A DNA stretch of 64,000 nucleotides from Ophioderma brevispina (taxonomy: Eukaryota > Echinodermata > Ophiuroidea > Amphilepidida > Ophiodermatidae): contig JAMKCH010041445.1 of NCBI GenBank assembly GCA_023653785.1, positions 34,539 through 98,538 on the forward strand, in the 5' to 3' direction. Under the pieces are notes generated by a model. That model was given only the letters and a program-made list of their open reading frames with translations, searched no databases and had not been told where the DNA came from. This document shows, one piece after another, positions 23,040 through 35,459 of the stretch; position 1 is the stretch's first letter; every line of letters starts with the position of its first letter. Both the position numbers and the translations under genes were made by a program.

Positions 23040-24150
23040 TTTTTTATGCAACATCAAGATGGACACCTGAAGTCCCAAGATGGACCAATTCACTCGGTAT
23101 ACAAATACATGTCATGCACTCTAACACTTTAATACAAGCTCCCTTTTACTCTAAAGTAAACACATTAACTCCCAAGGTATGTGGACATTATTCACAAGCC
23201 AGTCTCCCTATTATCTGCGAACCAACTATTGCAAAAAACCTTGTAGAGTGAAAGAGACTTTTTTAGTTACAAAGGCTCTATTGGACTTATTTATTCAACT
23301 CTAATAAATTAAGAGGTTTGCCAAGATATGGACAAGGAGACGCCAGGATGAATCAGACTGGTTAATTTACTTTATTATAAGATTTTTGTTAGGTAGAATA
23401 ATGAAGTCTCTCATTTTCATTTTAACCATTAAATTATTGGAATATTCATTTACAGGATTTCTATGAAAAAACTAATTGTGGAAAAATTAGAAATTAATCA
23501 TCATCAAGGATTGGATGTTTTTCATTAAATGGTTGTCAAAAACCAAACAGTGGGGTGATGTGTGGGATGTATTGGGAGAGAGCAATTACAGAAAGTGAGA
23601 AAGATGAGCACAAGGGGAAAAATACCATAGAGATGGATAAGGCTAGAGTCACACGGTCCATCTTGATTTGAACAAGTCACGGGGCAGCCGGTTAAATGTT
23701 ACCACCCGAGCTCATTACTACGCAAACATTTACCGCATCAAACGCTTCAAAATGACTTCTTGTTGATTTTGCCAGATGACCCCGATATAAAATGATAATT
23801 AGACAACCAAGAACATTGTCAAGAAATGTGGTTTGTTAAGTGAACAGTTTACCATCGCAAGATCAGCCCCAATGTTTTGTGCACATTTTCAAAAATTGGC
23901 ATTCAAAATAGAGTGGGCTCAGGTGTATTTGTAGTTGCTATGATGGTGTGACATTTTTTAATGCAGAGTTTCTATATTTTTATCAATATATAAACCTACA
24001 TGGGAGGCTGGAAAATAGTGTGCCACCAAATCGTTCATTTTATTATTGTAATCAGCGGAAAGTATTGTTCGTTCCCATTTGAAATAAGTTACCAGGAACA
24101 GCCAGAGGGCTTTGAAAAAATACAAGTAACAGTGAGATAGTACAAAAATA
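23040..24150. other. Intron, no gene seen
   Basis: Unique AT-rich sequence without recognisable features. Confidence 0.4.
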
Positions 24151-24452
24151 AGTGTCGCGGTTCTCGAACCGCTAAATCCCCCTTGGCAGGGAGAGGTGTT
24201 ACCCAAATTAACTCATTAATTATGCAAAATTAGGTACATATGGATTAATGGAGTTCCGCCATAAATATTCTAATCAGATGAAGGGCCTGGCCGTCCGATC
24301 CCACCAACCACGTTACATCACCATAAACCCTTATGGGTCTCATGTTATGTCGTTTCCACAAGATTGTGTTGGACGACGCCGCCGACGCAGACTCCGCCGA
24401 CGCCTTGACTGATATAATCCCCCTTCTGCTTTTCAAAGGCAGGGGATAAAAA
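24150..24452. repeat. Hairpin-ended repeat fragment
   Basis: Begins with TGTCGCGGTTCTCGAACCGC and ATCCCCCTTGGCAGGG, and ends with ATCCCCCTTCTGC...GGCAGGGGAT (24417-24447), the same terminal hairpin as at 12651-12683 and 12918-12950. A GC-rich GACGCCGCCGACGC stretch precedes it. Confidence 0.55.
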
Positions 24453-24459
24453 GCAAGAA

Positions 24460-25969
24460 ACAAAGTTTTTCAACCTTCTGAACTGGCGAGAATGAGCGAA
24501 TAAATGCTGCGGAATAGTTCAAGGTGTATGTGGTTTGCAGGATTATAAACCTGATATAGCAGTACTTCCTGGATATTAAATTGGTTAAGAACACAGGCAA
24601 ATTGTCTTTGGGGGAAAAATATGATAGGATATGATATATGTTAATATTTCAAGGGGAATTTACTCAATTGGTGATTTGTTTTTTAAAATTAAGCTAAGCG
24701 GTCTTGATTTTTTCACTCCTTTCAGCTCACATTGAAGCATGTCACTAATTACATCGGATTCCAAATTTTGAATGGGAAACCAGCAGTTAGAAGCAAACAT
24801 GTACGTCTAATGACCCTTAAAACGATGTGTAGTCAACCGCCGTTGAGGATGAGGTTATTGCATGTTTGTTAGTATAATCTTAAGGACCACATGTTCAGTG
24901 CTTAAAAGTTACTGGGATTATGAGAAAAAATTGAGCTTTTCTCAATGCTAAATTACCACTTTTTTATGGGATAAAGTAGAGGGGGAGTACTCACATGTTA
25001 ATGGTATACAGGGATGATCTGCTTCATGAGAAATTTGTGACATGGTCTCATTTGTCCTGAAAAAAGGACCTCAAAAATTGTTTAAAAGCTGATTTAATGA
25101 AAATTTTGAATGGTTATAATTCTGAAGCAAAATCCTTAGAAAACAGGCACCATTTTTTACCCAATGACCCTTAGAAATGGCATTAGGGTTGCGACTTCCT
25201 CAGCTGCACATCCCTGACCAAACCAAATAGAGGATGAGGCTACTGATTGGCTCATTCACCGTGTAAGTCTTTTGGAAAGAATAACTATGCTAAGAAGCAT
25301 TGCTCTGGGGATCTATGAAAACTCATCAAATGCTTACCACCTATTTCAACTGGTCTTTCAAATGTAAAGGTTACCATGTACCTACAGAAACAAACAGCTT
25401 TTAACAAATGCATATGGCATAGTTGTGGTGTATATACATACTCAAGTTAATCATATACCCACATCTCAAGGTCCATAGATTTGTATGTGTGGTCCTTAAA
25501 AAAATCAATGTACCTCATTGATCTAAGCTTCTGAAAGAATTGACACCATTCATTTTGGTGTGGGAAGGTAAATAAGCTTGCTTTGAAAAATTACAAGCAT
25601 GAATTATATAAACTTTATACTACTAACATTCAGATAAGTATAGCAAAATATTTTCAAAAGTATTCAATTTTGTCATTTTTCACAGTTGTAATGATTTTGT
25701 AGTTTCATTGATTTCCAATTGATTGGCAATTTCAAAGAGCAGCACATTAAACACTATGGGTCCAAAATATTTTTACAGGCTTTTCAATTTGTAATTCTAA
25801 AAGTTAACCATAAAAAGCACAACAATTTCCTGCTACACACTTCATGACCTCACCACATACAAAAATTGCCATAAATCGATGACAGAGGGCAGCATACCTC
25901 ACAAACAGTCATATGAAACTAATCGGGTTAGCGATGCCGACCTTGTTGGACATAACCTCAGGGATCAAT
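24460..25969. other. Intron, no gene seen
   Basis: Unique AT-rich intron sequence, no repeat family recognised. Confidence 0.4.
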
Positions 25970-26558
25970 CAGAGGGTGTTTTGAATCAATCCCAGAATAC
26001 AATGCAATGTGTCTGTACTAAACACATGTCAGTTACTTAGGGAGAAAAAGTATTCAAGGAAGTTGAAGGTTCGCACGAGAGATTTCAATAATTATGTGTA
26101 CCTAAAAAAATTGTAAATTCTGATTTTTGCACTGGTCTAAAGATTTCCATCAAAAATATCTACATCTGAAAAGATTATGCTGAGAACTGTTTCTTTGGTA
26201 TAAAAATGTTGAAATTTCTAATTTCGTATAGGAGCAAATACGAAATTAAGCCTATGTTTTCTATTGAAATATAAGTATATACAATCACCTTTTGTTTCAT
26301 TTTAAGTTATTGGTGTAGCCATATAAAAGGTAGGGAATCTATAGTGAGTGTCTAATCTATATGAAATAACTACATATCACAGAAAATGTAAATGACTTGA
26401 AATCTCTTGTTGCCCCTTTAAGAACTACAAGATATTTCATGATCATACTAAAAAATCCAGTAAGAATAGGATTTTTGTGGCCCGGATCACATGACCTTGT
26501 TGAGGTGAAATTTCTCAAAACTGGTGCATTGTGGAATTGATTCAATACACCCTCTGCT
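25970..26558. mobile_element. MITE family 4, copy a, interrupted by a family 1 MITE
   Basis: Left end CAGAGGGTGTTTTGAATCAA-TCCCAGAATACAATGCA; right end, reversed, CAGAGGGTGTATTGAATCAA-TTCCACAATGCA. Flanks GGGATCAAT (left) and GGGGTCAAT (right) look like a 9-bp target duplication with one mismatch. The family 1 MITE sits inside at 26063-26421. Other copies: 42059-42354 (uninterrupted) and 49237-55239 (split by a retrotransposon). Confidence 0.85.
26063..26421. mobile_element. MITE family 1, copy b, nested in family 4
   Basis: Left TTGA (decayed TTAA), then AGGTTCGCACGAGAGAT; right end CTCTTGTTGCCCCT, then TTAA (26418-26421). The interior shares GAAATTTCTAATTTCGTATA and GGAGCAAATACGAAATTAAG with copy a. 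Without this insert the host element reads straight through, as in the copy at 42059. Confidence 0.85.
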
Positions 26559-28255
26559 GGGGGTCAATTAACGTAAAGTTTCTGTGCGATGCAATACATT
26601 CTGTGCCTTAAGTGATATCACCAGCTGCTTAACGATTTCCGTATAGAACATTATTTTACTAGTGCTCTCACACCCAAAAGGCAATTTCACCGTTACTCCC
26701 CCTGAGTTTCACGCAATCACGCCAAAACCACATTTCAGATGCCGTTGTTCATATCTTCCATCAATTTTAACCTCGATTCCATGATTCTGCATTAGCAGGT
26801 GTGTTGATTGGAAAGTGGCTCAAAATCGATGATGCAGTTTGTTCCAAATGTTAGTTTTTTCTCGGCTTATCGTGCCTGGTAAATTTGAACATGATACCCA
26901 TTAACCCTGTTACCAAGCATTTTACACACCTTTGGTAGAATGCATCATAAAATAGTGATGGAGAATCTATTGTATGTGTACAGTGGCTTAACCATGTTGT
27001 AGTGCAAATTCAAATATTGGAAGAATATGTACATTGAAAAAATAGAATTTCCTGTGGTAACATATGGGTGAATCGTGGAATACAGAAGGCCTAAAGATTT
27101 TCGTTTTAAAGGCTGGTATATTGGAGATCATGATGGCATCTAAATTGGGCTCATTTGAGCCCTCCATGGTCCTGTGAGAGTTGTTATTTCGACCCTTTTC
27201 TGCTAGATGTCATGATGAATACACGCGCTTTTGTGGGCTCGTCCTCGCGATATTCCCCCTTGGGGCAAACTTCTTCGAGCTGTGTTCCACCCTATGCCCA
27301 TTCTCCTTCGCGTTTTTTGGTATGATATTCTTTGAGTAAGGCCAGGCAATGATAATGAAATTTTTGGTGTCTTCTAACTAGAAACTAATTGCTATCAAAG
27401 GTTTTTCATCACAAGCATTCTTGAAGTACCCCAAACATGACATTATTTATCTAAAATTTTGTACGCCGAAAAATCCGGGTTGCAAAGAACCATATGTCCT
27501 AATTTGCCCAATAAATTCAAAATGGCGCCGTTTCACAGGACTTTTGCCCCCCTGTATACTCCAAGCCATCCGTTTTATTCTTTGTGAGGGTCGAGAGAAT
27601 AATGTTGTGTCTCTACCCATATTTTGTGTTGTGGTCTACGAACTCAAAAAGTAGTTCCTCAGACGTAAATGCAATATGCTGGGTGGTTTTGGGTTTAGGT
27701 TATTTGGCATAAATCTCAATATGGCTGCCATTTTGTTGACCTTCTTGAAATGAGTTAGGTTGAATTGAAAATTTGTTTCTGGTGTCAATGCTTATGTTAT
27801 CAAAGAACATTATAAGTTGCCATTTAACAGGACAAGGGACTCCAGATGATGAAAAATATCACCCCTATGATTAAACATTTGTTGGATTCAAAACTTCTTG
27901 CTCAATTTTCAAAACTTAAGAAGAACTTCTGCTCTAAAGAACCATCATTAAGACGGTCCTAGCATCCCATCTCCACGCATAAAAATGAACAATCGGAACG
28001 GAAAAAATCTTTGTTCATTTTAACGGCTTTACTTGGTAGATCAATGGCTTCATTTGCCAACAAGTAGGAATTACTTAAATTCTTTCGAAAACAGCCTCCG
28101 AATATGAAAGTTCTCCTTCACTGTCTAAAAAAGATCCAGGCAAAGCTTTTTATGCTGTTAGTAAGTCCCGATATGTGCTGCTGCTATTATTCCAAGGGAA
28201 CACGTCTTAGATACAGTGTAGTCCGGCATGTTCCGTTATCAGCTTTTGAACTTTT
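26559..28255. other. Intron, no gene seen
   Basis: AT-rich. 27430-27800 contains AAAATGGCGCC and ATGGCTGCCATTTTG blocks resembling those at 31340-31530, so it may be an old repeat. No gene recognised. Confidence 0.4.
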
Positions 28256-29097
28256 TTTGTTTAGTAATTAAAAATAAAACATTTAGAACAAAGATAGTCA
28301 CTAATGCTTAATTCCGCAAAGTAAGTTAGAGATGAATCAGATTTTTTTCTGCGTAAACAAATTATGCACAGTATCACAGTGCACATAGGATACCATGATA
28401 TAAAAATTATGAATCCGGAATTTAATAAGTTGATTTCTATAAGAAGGACTTCAATTTCAGCGTGTTATTTCACACAGTGCTTAGTTACACACTAAAAAAT
28501 ATGGGGGTCAAAAATATGCACCGACTAAAAGTAAAATTGACAACTGAGCTAAAACAAAGATTTTTAAAGTGACAGAGGAGATTTGTTTTAGGATATGATT
28601 TCCTCACATTCACGGGATCGGGTGTAGTTGCCACGACCCGAGAACGTTTTGGAAGGTTTATTGGACAAACAGGTGCAAAAGAAACATTGTTTGAACTTGC
28701 CTGCTCTTGTAATCGGTCCCCAAGTGAAAACACGCTTTGACTTTCTGTCGTGCACGACATGAAACTAGTAAATCATACATTCTTATTACATAAGACGGGT
28801 ATTGGCTTATTCACTTCAGGTGTGAACTATACATTGGTTAGATGCCCAAATATGTAAAAAAAAAAACTAGTGCGAGAAAATTGGGGCGGCTTCTTCTGGA
28901 AATCTCTCATGCTCTCGTTAAGGTTAAATATGGACCACAAAAGTACATTTTCCTCAATGGTGTCATTTTATTTTAGTCGGGGTATTTGGACCCTTATATT
29001 TTAAAGTGTCTTGTGGAACAGCATTATGTATATGCAAAAACACGATTTGTTTGAAAAATTGAGTGCGCCCTCATCGGGAATATGGGGTCAGCTAAAA
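28256..29097. mobile_element. MITE family 2, copy a, interrupted by another inverted-repeat element
   Basis: Matches the copy at 32038 on both sides (AAAGATAGTCAC, CCATAGGATACCATG-like, TATTTCACACAGTG on the left; GCATTATGTATATGCAAAAA and GCCCTCATCGGGAA on the right). About 500 bases absent from the other copies lie between. The outer ends are decayed. Confidence 0.75.
28502..28993. mobile_element. Inverted-repeat element (family 7) nested in family 2
   Basis: Left end GGGTCAAAAATATGCACCGA then CTAAAAGTAAAATTGAC; right end, reversed, GGGTCCAAATACCCCGACTA then AAATAAAATGAC. Ends match over roughly 40 bases. On the minus strand it carries a 91-codon open stretch (28485-28760) with unbiased composition (VFSLGDRLQEQASSNNVSFA), unlike the AT-only frames nearby; not recognised. 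Confidence 0.7.
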
Positions 29098-29099
29098 CT

Positions 29100-31040
29100 A
29101 TACATACAATAAAATGTGTATTAGGTGATTTTTTGGTGAGGTATCAGGCCATTAATCCATTCTATCCTTAGCGGCTGTCAACTGCTACCTCTTGTCCCAT
29201 TGTTGGATAGGTTTGATGGAAGCATGACTTCTGGATATGAATTATGATAGCGTTACCAGGAGAGGTAGGTACGTTTTTAATGAGGTTAACGCACATGGAT
29301 AGGTTTGTTTTTCAAGAAGAGATTAATTTTTCCTTTTGTACAATATCAACTATACATGATAAGATTGAATTCAGAAAAGACATTTTGACGGAAAAGGACA
29401 ACTTTTATTACAAAGGCCACAATAAGTGAAAAAAGTAGTGCTACGACACAACTAAATTGTCAAATGGACTGTCAAATTTTCCAAAAACTGATTATAAGTG
29501 ATTTTTTTTGTCTCAATTGTTGAACATTCTATTTTTTTTATTCATTGCTGTGTTAGACATAATAAGCCTTTCTTTTACTCTTCTGCTCTTCTCCCTCACT
29601 CGCTCTTTATACCCCCCTCACTGCTCCCCTCCTAGAACACCCTCCTCCCCATTCATCAACCCCAACGGCCGTGCCTATTCTCCCCTTGTTTCCCTTAGTT
29701 ATACCATCTCCTACCTTGACCACCCATCTAGTTCCGACCCTGCCCCCCCACCACCAGTTCAGCCAAATAATTACACCAGGGTCATTTGGTAAAGTGGATT
29801 ATTTTTTGAAAGAGGATGCTTATATCACAGGTACCCTGTTGTTAAACCACCTTAACGATGCTGCTGAGTTGACATGTATCTCTACATGTGTCCCTTGGTG
29901 ATTATCCTGCACCGAACCATAACCCTCCAACCGTTAGAGATATCCCAACATTGTTAAAAAAAACTAGCGGTATGGGTGAAAAAAAGGAACAGATTTATTT
30001 TGAAACTACCAAGCTAAGAACCTTTTTAAAACGTTTTGTTTTTGCTTAAATAGGCATACTTAAGATTACTGTCGCAAAAAACTATGTTTGTATTTTTTTT
30101 AAAATTTGAAAATAATAACATAGTTTTTAAGATTTATATTTAAAAATGCTAATATGGAGGACATTGGGGTTATGTTTTTCTTACCGGGGATAGGGTATAA
30201 GCGCCCCAACAAGTCGACGGCGGATTGGTGAAGCCTCCTATACTTTATTATTTTGGGGTAACATTGGTACACCATTTTTCTCTTAAAACAAAAAGGTTTC
30301 ATTTGTATATATAAAACTACATTTTATTAGTATGTAATTAGGTTTTTGTTCTTATGTGAGCCCCAAAATTCAAATTTTCCCTCACTTTTGTACACAAAAA
30401 TGATTTCACCAAATTTTGCAAGAGCGACCGTTGCATTATGACATCATAGAAGCAAGATGATGGGAATTTGGTATATTTTGGGGATCACTGGATAGAGAAG
30501 AACCATAGAATACATTGATGACAACAAAACCCAAGCAAAGGTGGTTTGTTATGGAAAATATATGGAGTTAAATCAACCCCCCCTCCCGCACTGGTTAGAC
30601 ATGTTAATAAATCAGGTACCTGATTAGACGAAGGTCAGGCAAATACCGTAATTATTGCTAGTTTGCTATATGTAGTTAAATAAGGGCCTGTCCGATTGCC
30701 TAATAGCCTCATCCCCAAACCCCAGATTTTAGCAGAAGTATATGTAGAAAGCTACTGTTTTCCATTTACGCTGTGAAATCTTAGGGCTAAGGATATTTGG
30801 TTTCGATGTTAGGACGATTATTGATTTTCACAGTACTCTAGGGTGAATAACAAAATCTCATTTTCATATCTCACTCAATGAAATATCGGCACGAAACTTA
30901 ACAGGTGGGGTTTTGGGGTGAAGGCCATTCTCTCAAGATGAACAATTTATATACTTAAATTGGGTCCTCCCCCTTTAAAATTATGGTATCACATGGGCCA
31001 TTCTATCACGGCTTGAACGTGAGCTGAATCAGGAGATGAT
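29100..31040. other. Intron, no gene seen
   Basis: Holds a pyrimidine-rich tract at about 29570-29770 (poly-C/T with CCCCTCC runs) that gives spurious proline-rich frames. The rest is unique AT-rich sequence. Confidence 0.45.
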
Positions 31041-31860
31041 TCTCATGATTAAGAACTGGTATATGGAAATGGACAATATATTGTTCAGTTGTTTTGTTTT
31101 ATTACCAATATTGTGCCATAATTTGCCAGTTAGAATACCACGAATCTTGGTACGATCATTTATTGTCACAATTATTACATTGGCTTTTGCCTGTCTTGTC
31201 CATTTTGGATTTATGCAATTAAGGGAAGAATGTGTCACATCCATTTCCACATATAATACATCCCATTGTAATAATTGATCACAGAATTGTTGTATAGACA
31301 CATATTAACTCCTTTGTGCTCAGATTTTGAGAGTGGACAAAAATCTATCAAAATGGCGCCATTTTGATTTATGCAAATTAAGCTGAACCAAATGTCCTAT
31401 GCTATTAGTACTGTCATATTGTGTTCCCAGACCTTGAAAACATGGGATAGATACCGAAATTATTCTGCTACGTAGTCTCCAGAACTCAAGATATTAACAA
31501 AATCTATCAAAATGGCGCCATTTTTTGAATTTAATGCAAATTAGGCATATTTCTGTACAACTCCGATTTCCTCGGACTTTTAGTATAGCATTTTAGGTAC
31601 CTTAAGCAAATGCATTGTGCAAAAAAAAAAACCTTTGATAGCAATTTGTTCCAGGTCTAACCTCAATGTTAACAAAGGAATTGGCTTTAGTAATGACATG
31701 CATGTTTCATTTGTTGTCATTGGTGACAGTGATGCCCAAATATTTTGCTTGACTACCATGCTTGAGCTGGGTCTCATATTATTGTTTAATTGCAGAAACT
31801 ATGTTGGAACTGCAGACAATGTTGTATTGACTGCATGATTAGTGATAAAAGGTGAGACTT
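31041..31860. other. Unidentified segment with paired palindromes
   Basis: Open frames of 65-90 codons exist on both strands (31029-31301 and 31580-31777 minus; 31036-31278 and 31617-31838 plus) without recognised similarity. Between them are two copies of ATCTATCAAAATGGCGCCAT followed by TTT, at 31344 and 31504. It may be an unclassified mobile element remnant. Confidence 0.35.
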
Positions 31861-32037
31861 GCAGACCAGTAGTTAGTGGGATTATATTTTTGACCTTTTA
31901 TGAAGAAGGGAGTCACCTGGTACTCCCCTTTGTTCATCCCTTGGACTGATGTCATATGGTTCGGCAGCTCTGACAAGCTGAAGATTGTTTTCATAACTTA
32001 TTTTATTTGCCCTTTTATGGCAAATCTATAGTCTTAC

Positions 32038-32386
32038 TTGAAGGCTAACTCAGAGATTTCAAAATATAATTTTCATCTTAAATAGTAATCTAGAACTAAA
32101 GATAGTCACCTAAAATGCTTAATTCCAAAGAGATGAATCGGATTTTTCGTTTTCATGCAGTAAACATTTTTGTACAATATAACAGTGCCATAGGATACCA
32201 TGTATACCAAAAATTCCGGATCCGGAATTTTATGACAAAGTTGTGATTTTCTATATGAAGGACCTCGATTTGAGCTTAGTTATTTCACACAGTGATTTGT
32301 ATATGGACAAGCATTATGTACATGCAAAAAACATCATGTTTGAAAATTCAGTGCACCCTCATCGGGAAATCTGAGTCAGCCTTTAA
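32038..32386. mobile_element. TTAA-flanked MITE, family 2 copy b
   Basis: Left TTGA, then AGGCTAACTCAGAGATTTC; right end, reversed, TTAA then AGGCTGACTCAGATTTC. Length 349 bases, non-coding. Shares TCCGGATCCGGAATTTTATG-type core and the GCACCCTCATCGGGAAATC end with the copies at 28256 and 40041. Confidence 0.8.
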
Positions 32387-33015
32387 AAGGCCTACTTTTT
32401 TACCATATACACCAATCATATTCACCCAATGATATGCATACACATGTAGTAAGACATTAATTATGACAACAATCAAATACAGATAAACAACATATGCACA
32501 AGGAAGAATTTAATTGTTAGTATCACCAAACTAAAATCTTTATGCAATGTAATTTACTATTTTGAGGATAGTTTCTCTTGATTTTTTCCATAATTTACCA
32601 TACATTTTCCTGGCTTGATAAAGTATAATTTGAGAAGTCAAACTACGGCCAGAGGCCCAAAAAACATCACATTCCTTTTTGAACAGGATATGCATATACT
32701 GCACTTTTACTTAACAAGAATGTTGTGTCCCACAATTTTATTAAACACCTGGATATAGAAAAGCAAAACATTTTTAATGAGATTTTATTAACCAACCAGA
32801 ATACTTGGAAATGTTAGCATTATTTTATTAGTTTGCAATACATATAATATTAATAATTCCTTATTTTGAAAATACTGTGTCTGTGGCATTAAATTTGACA
32901 GAAAAGAGAACCAGGTAGTGGTATTTTTTTAACTTATCATTTTCACATCTTATGAAATATCACAAAAGTTTAGCTACTTTTATATGATACTTGTAAGGTT
33001 TTATAATATTCAACT

Positions 33016-33260
33016 TCACAGAAGTTCAATCAAGTAGAACTTGGCTGTATGTGGTCTAATATTGCGTTTCGTTCCCTGCCATGTGGCGATCACCTTAATT
33101 TTATCTCCCCCAGCATTAGTTTCACCAACTTTTGGTTGAAATAGGGGGGATCTGAATTTAGCAAATGAGGACTCATAATAGGCTAACTTAACATTTTGAG
33201 AAGTGAAGGACACCACAGACGCACACACAGACACCCCCACCTACGCACACGTGGCACACA
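33016..33260. repeat. Hairpin-ended repeat fragment
   Basis: Contains CCCCC...TTTCACCAACTTTTGGTTGAAA...GGGGGG (about 33107-33150), a hairpin like the one at 7160-7190, next to CACACACAGACAC-type sequence also seen beside that copy. The 74-codon minus-strand frame over it is probably repeat translation. Confidence 0.5.
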
Positions 33261-33829
33261 CCCACACAGTTTCATTTAATAAGTACCCTCATCAAAACAT
33301 TCTTTGGGGGAAAAATTTGCAAGGTGGTCGACTTATCTAGCTTTTGTTTTTTAAAATCTTTTATAACCTTTAGAATGTTTTTGTTCAATATGGGAAATGT
33401 ACGGCAACAATTTTAATTTGTGCTGGCAGACTATCAATGTGTGCTAGTCTTTAAATGTCTCCTGCAAAACATGTCATTGGCCTTTCTGCTGGTTATGGTG
33501 CTTCCGTATTGTCATTAGAAGTTCATATTATGCAATATCTTTTAGAAGAGATTATAGAAATGACGTGGCACATTCATGCAAATTTTTTTAATGTTTAGAT
33601 TGAACATTAAAGTAGACCCATTTTAGGGTAGATCCCAAAGTTGCAACCACCCAGTAATACATGCTGGATGTAATTTCAACCTGCCATTCCACACAATAAA
33701 GTTTCAGGTCAGCAAACTTATTTCTCTTCCATCCCAGGAAACTACACAAGACCAGAGCATCATGATGCAGGGGCCTATTAATAGCTTTATTTTAAGCTAA
33801 ATCTTTTTGGCTCTAAAACCAAAATGCTT

Positions 33830-35430
33830 CCCTCCCCGCTCCTTGCCTGATGCACCCGACCCCTCCCCAATGAATGGCACCAAAGGTGACATTAGGTCAC
33901 CAAGGTCTACATGAAGTCACAAAGATTCACCTCATCACCCCGTCCGCCTCCCAATGCAACCTACCCTGGCCCCGCTCCCCGATGCACCCACCCTGACCTC
34001 TCACCGATGCGCCCAACCCCTCCCATTCAACCCACCACCTCCCACACCCTAACCTCCCCCAAAACCCCACCCTGTTTCCCTCTTAAAACCCCAGGCCCTT
34101 TCACTTCCCCATCCCCACCCTTCCCCCCTCCCCAACATCCACCCTTTCGCCCCCCCAACACCTTCCCCCTTCCTCAACAAACTACACCCCAGCCTTCCCC
34201 AATGAACATGGGGTCACTGAGGTTCATGGGGTCACTGAGTCAATGGGGGTCACGCAAGGTTTCAATCGTGGATCACAGAGGGTCACACAGGAGTCACAAT
34301 GCTCACACGGTTGTCACCCAAGGTCACATGGGGTCACCAAGGTCAAATGGAGTCAACAAGGTCACATAGGCTCCACCATGGTCACAATGAGGTCACCAAC
34401 ATTTCTACCTGATTGCACTTCCCCGCTCCTGCCTGATGCCCTCCGACCCCTCCCCAATGAATAGCACCAAAGGTGACATGAGGTCTCAATCACTAAGGTC
34501 ACATAAGATCACCAAACCCCCATCCCGATGCACCCTCCCCACTATCTACGTAAACCCCTCCCCAATTATCTACCATGCCCCCCCCCCAATCACCCTTACA
34601 CTTCCCCCGATGACCCCACCCACCCCATCACCACGCAACTACCAACAACCTCACCAACGCACTCCACCACCTCCCAACCACCTATAACCTTCACCCCAAA
34701 CCCACCCTGTTCCCTCCTCAAACTCCCCACCCTAGTCCCCCTCCCCACCCTTTCTGCCCACAAACACACCCACCCGCCCCTCTTCCTTCCCATGACCTGG
34801 GTCACTGATTGTCACAGGGAAATCACCAAGGATCACAGGGGTCACACAGGTCACATGGGTCACCAAGGTCAACTGGGGTCCCACCAAGTCAACTGGGGCA
34901 CCGAAGGTCCCTGGGCACTCCACCAAGGTCTCATGGTGGCACCAAGGTCACATGGGGTCCCGTAGGTCCATGAGGTCATTCTACCCACCCATCCCCACCT
35001 GATGTCGTACACCCGACCCGCTCCTTGCCTATGCACGACCCTGACCCCCTGAGGGGGGGGGGTCCCCAATGAATTGGCACCAAAGGTGACATCAGGCACA
35101 AAGGTCACAAAGATCACCTTACCTTTAATTACCACCCCCTCCCCGATGCACCCGCCCCAACTATCTATGACCACCCCTTAGTTTAACCGTTCTCAATGTG
35201 CCCCTTATCCTTCGTTCGCCTCCCCCGCCCCGATCACCCCACCCTGACCCGCTATCTCACCTCCACTCCGACGCACTCACCACCTCCCAACACCCACCCC
35301 ACTTCCCCAACACCCCAAACTTCTTCCTTCCCTCTAAACACCCCACCCGTCATTTCCCCCTCCCCTCACCACCCAGCCTTCCTCCTTCCCCTAACACCTC
35401 ACCTTCCTCCTCCATGGATGACCACTACAA
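33830..35430. repeat. C-rich ~590-bp higher-order tandem repeat, about 2.7 units
   Basis: The block CCCGCTCCTTGCCTGATGCA, CCTCCCCAATGAATGGCACC, AAAGGTGACAT recurs near 33836, 34423 and 35018, a period of about 590. Each unit has a C-rich half (runs of CCCC with A/T spacers) and a half made of short GGTCAC/AAGGTCACATGGGGTCACC units. Strong C over G skew on the plus strand. The proline-rich open frames (33911-34369, 34528-34965, 35196-35486) are repeat translations. Confidence 0.85.
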
Positions 35431-35459
35431 GGAATTATGGCAACTGCTGTCGTTGTTCA

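Noticed and set aside
22572..23251. Open frames of 91-152 codons on both strands
   Set aside because: Produced by a ~20-base tandem repeat and G/C homopolymers; both strands are equally open.
33911..34965. Long proline/serine-rich open frames on the plus strand
   Set aside because: They lie wholly in the C-rich higher-order repeat; the residues simply reflect CCC/CAC codons and the frames are not continued by splice signals.
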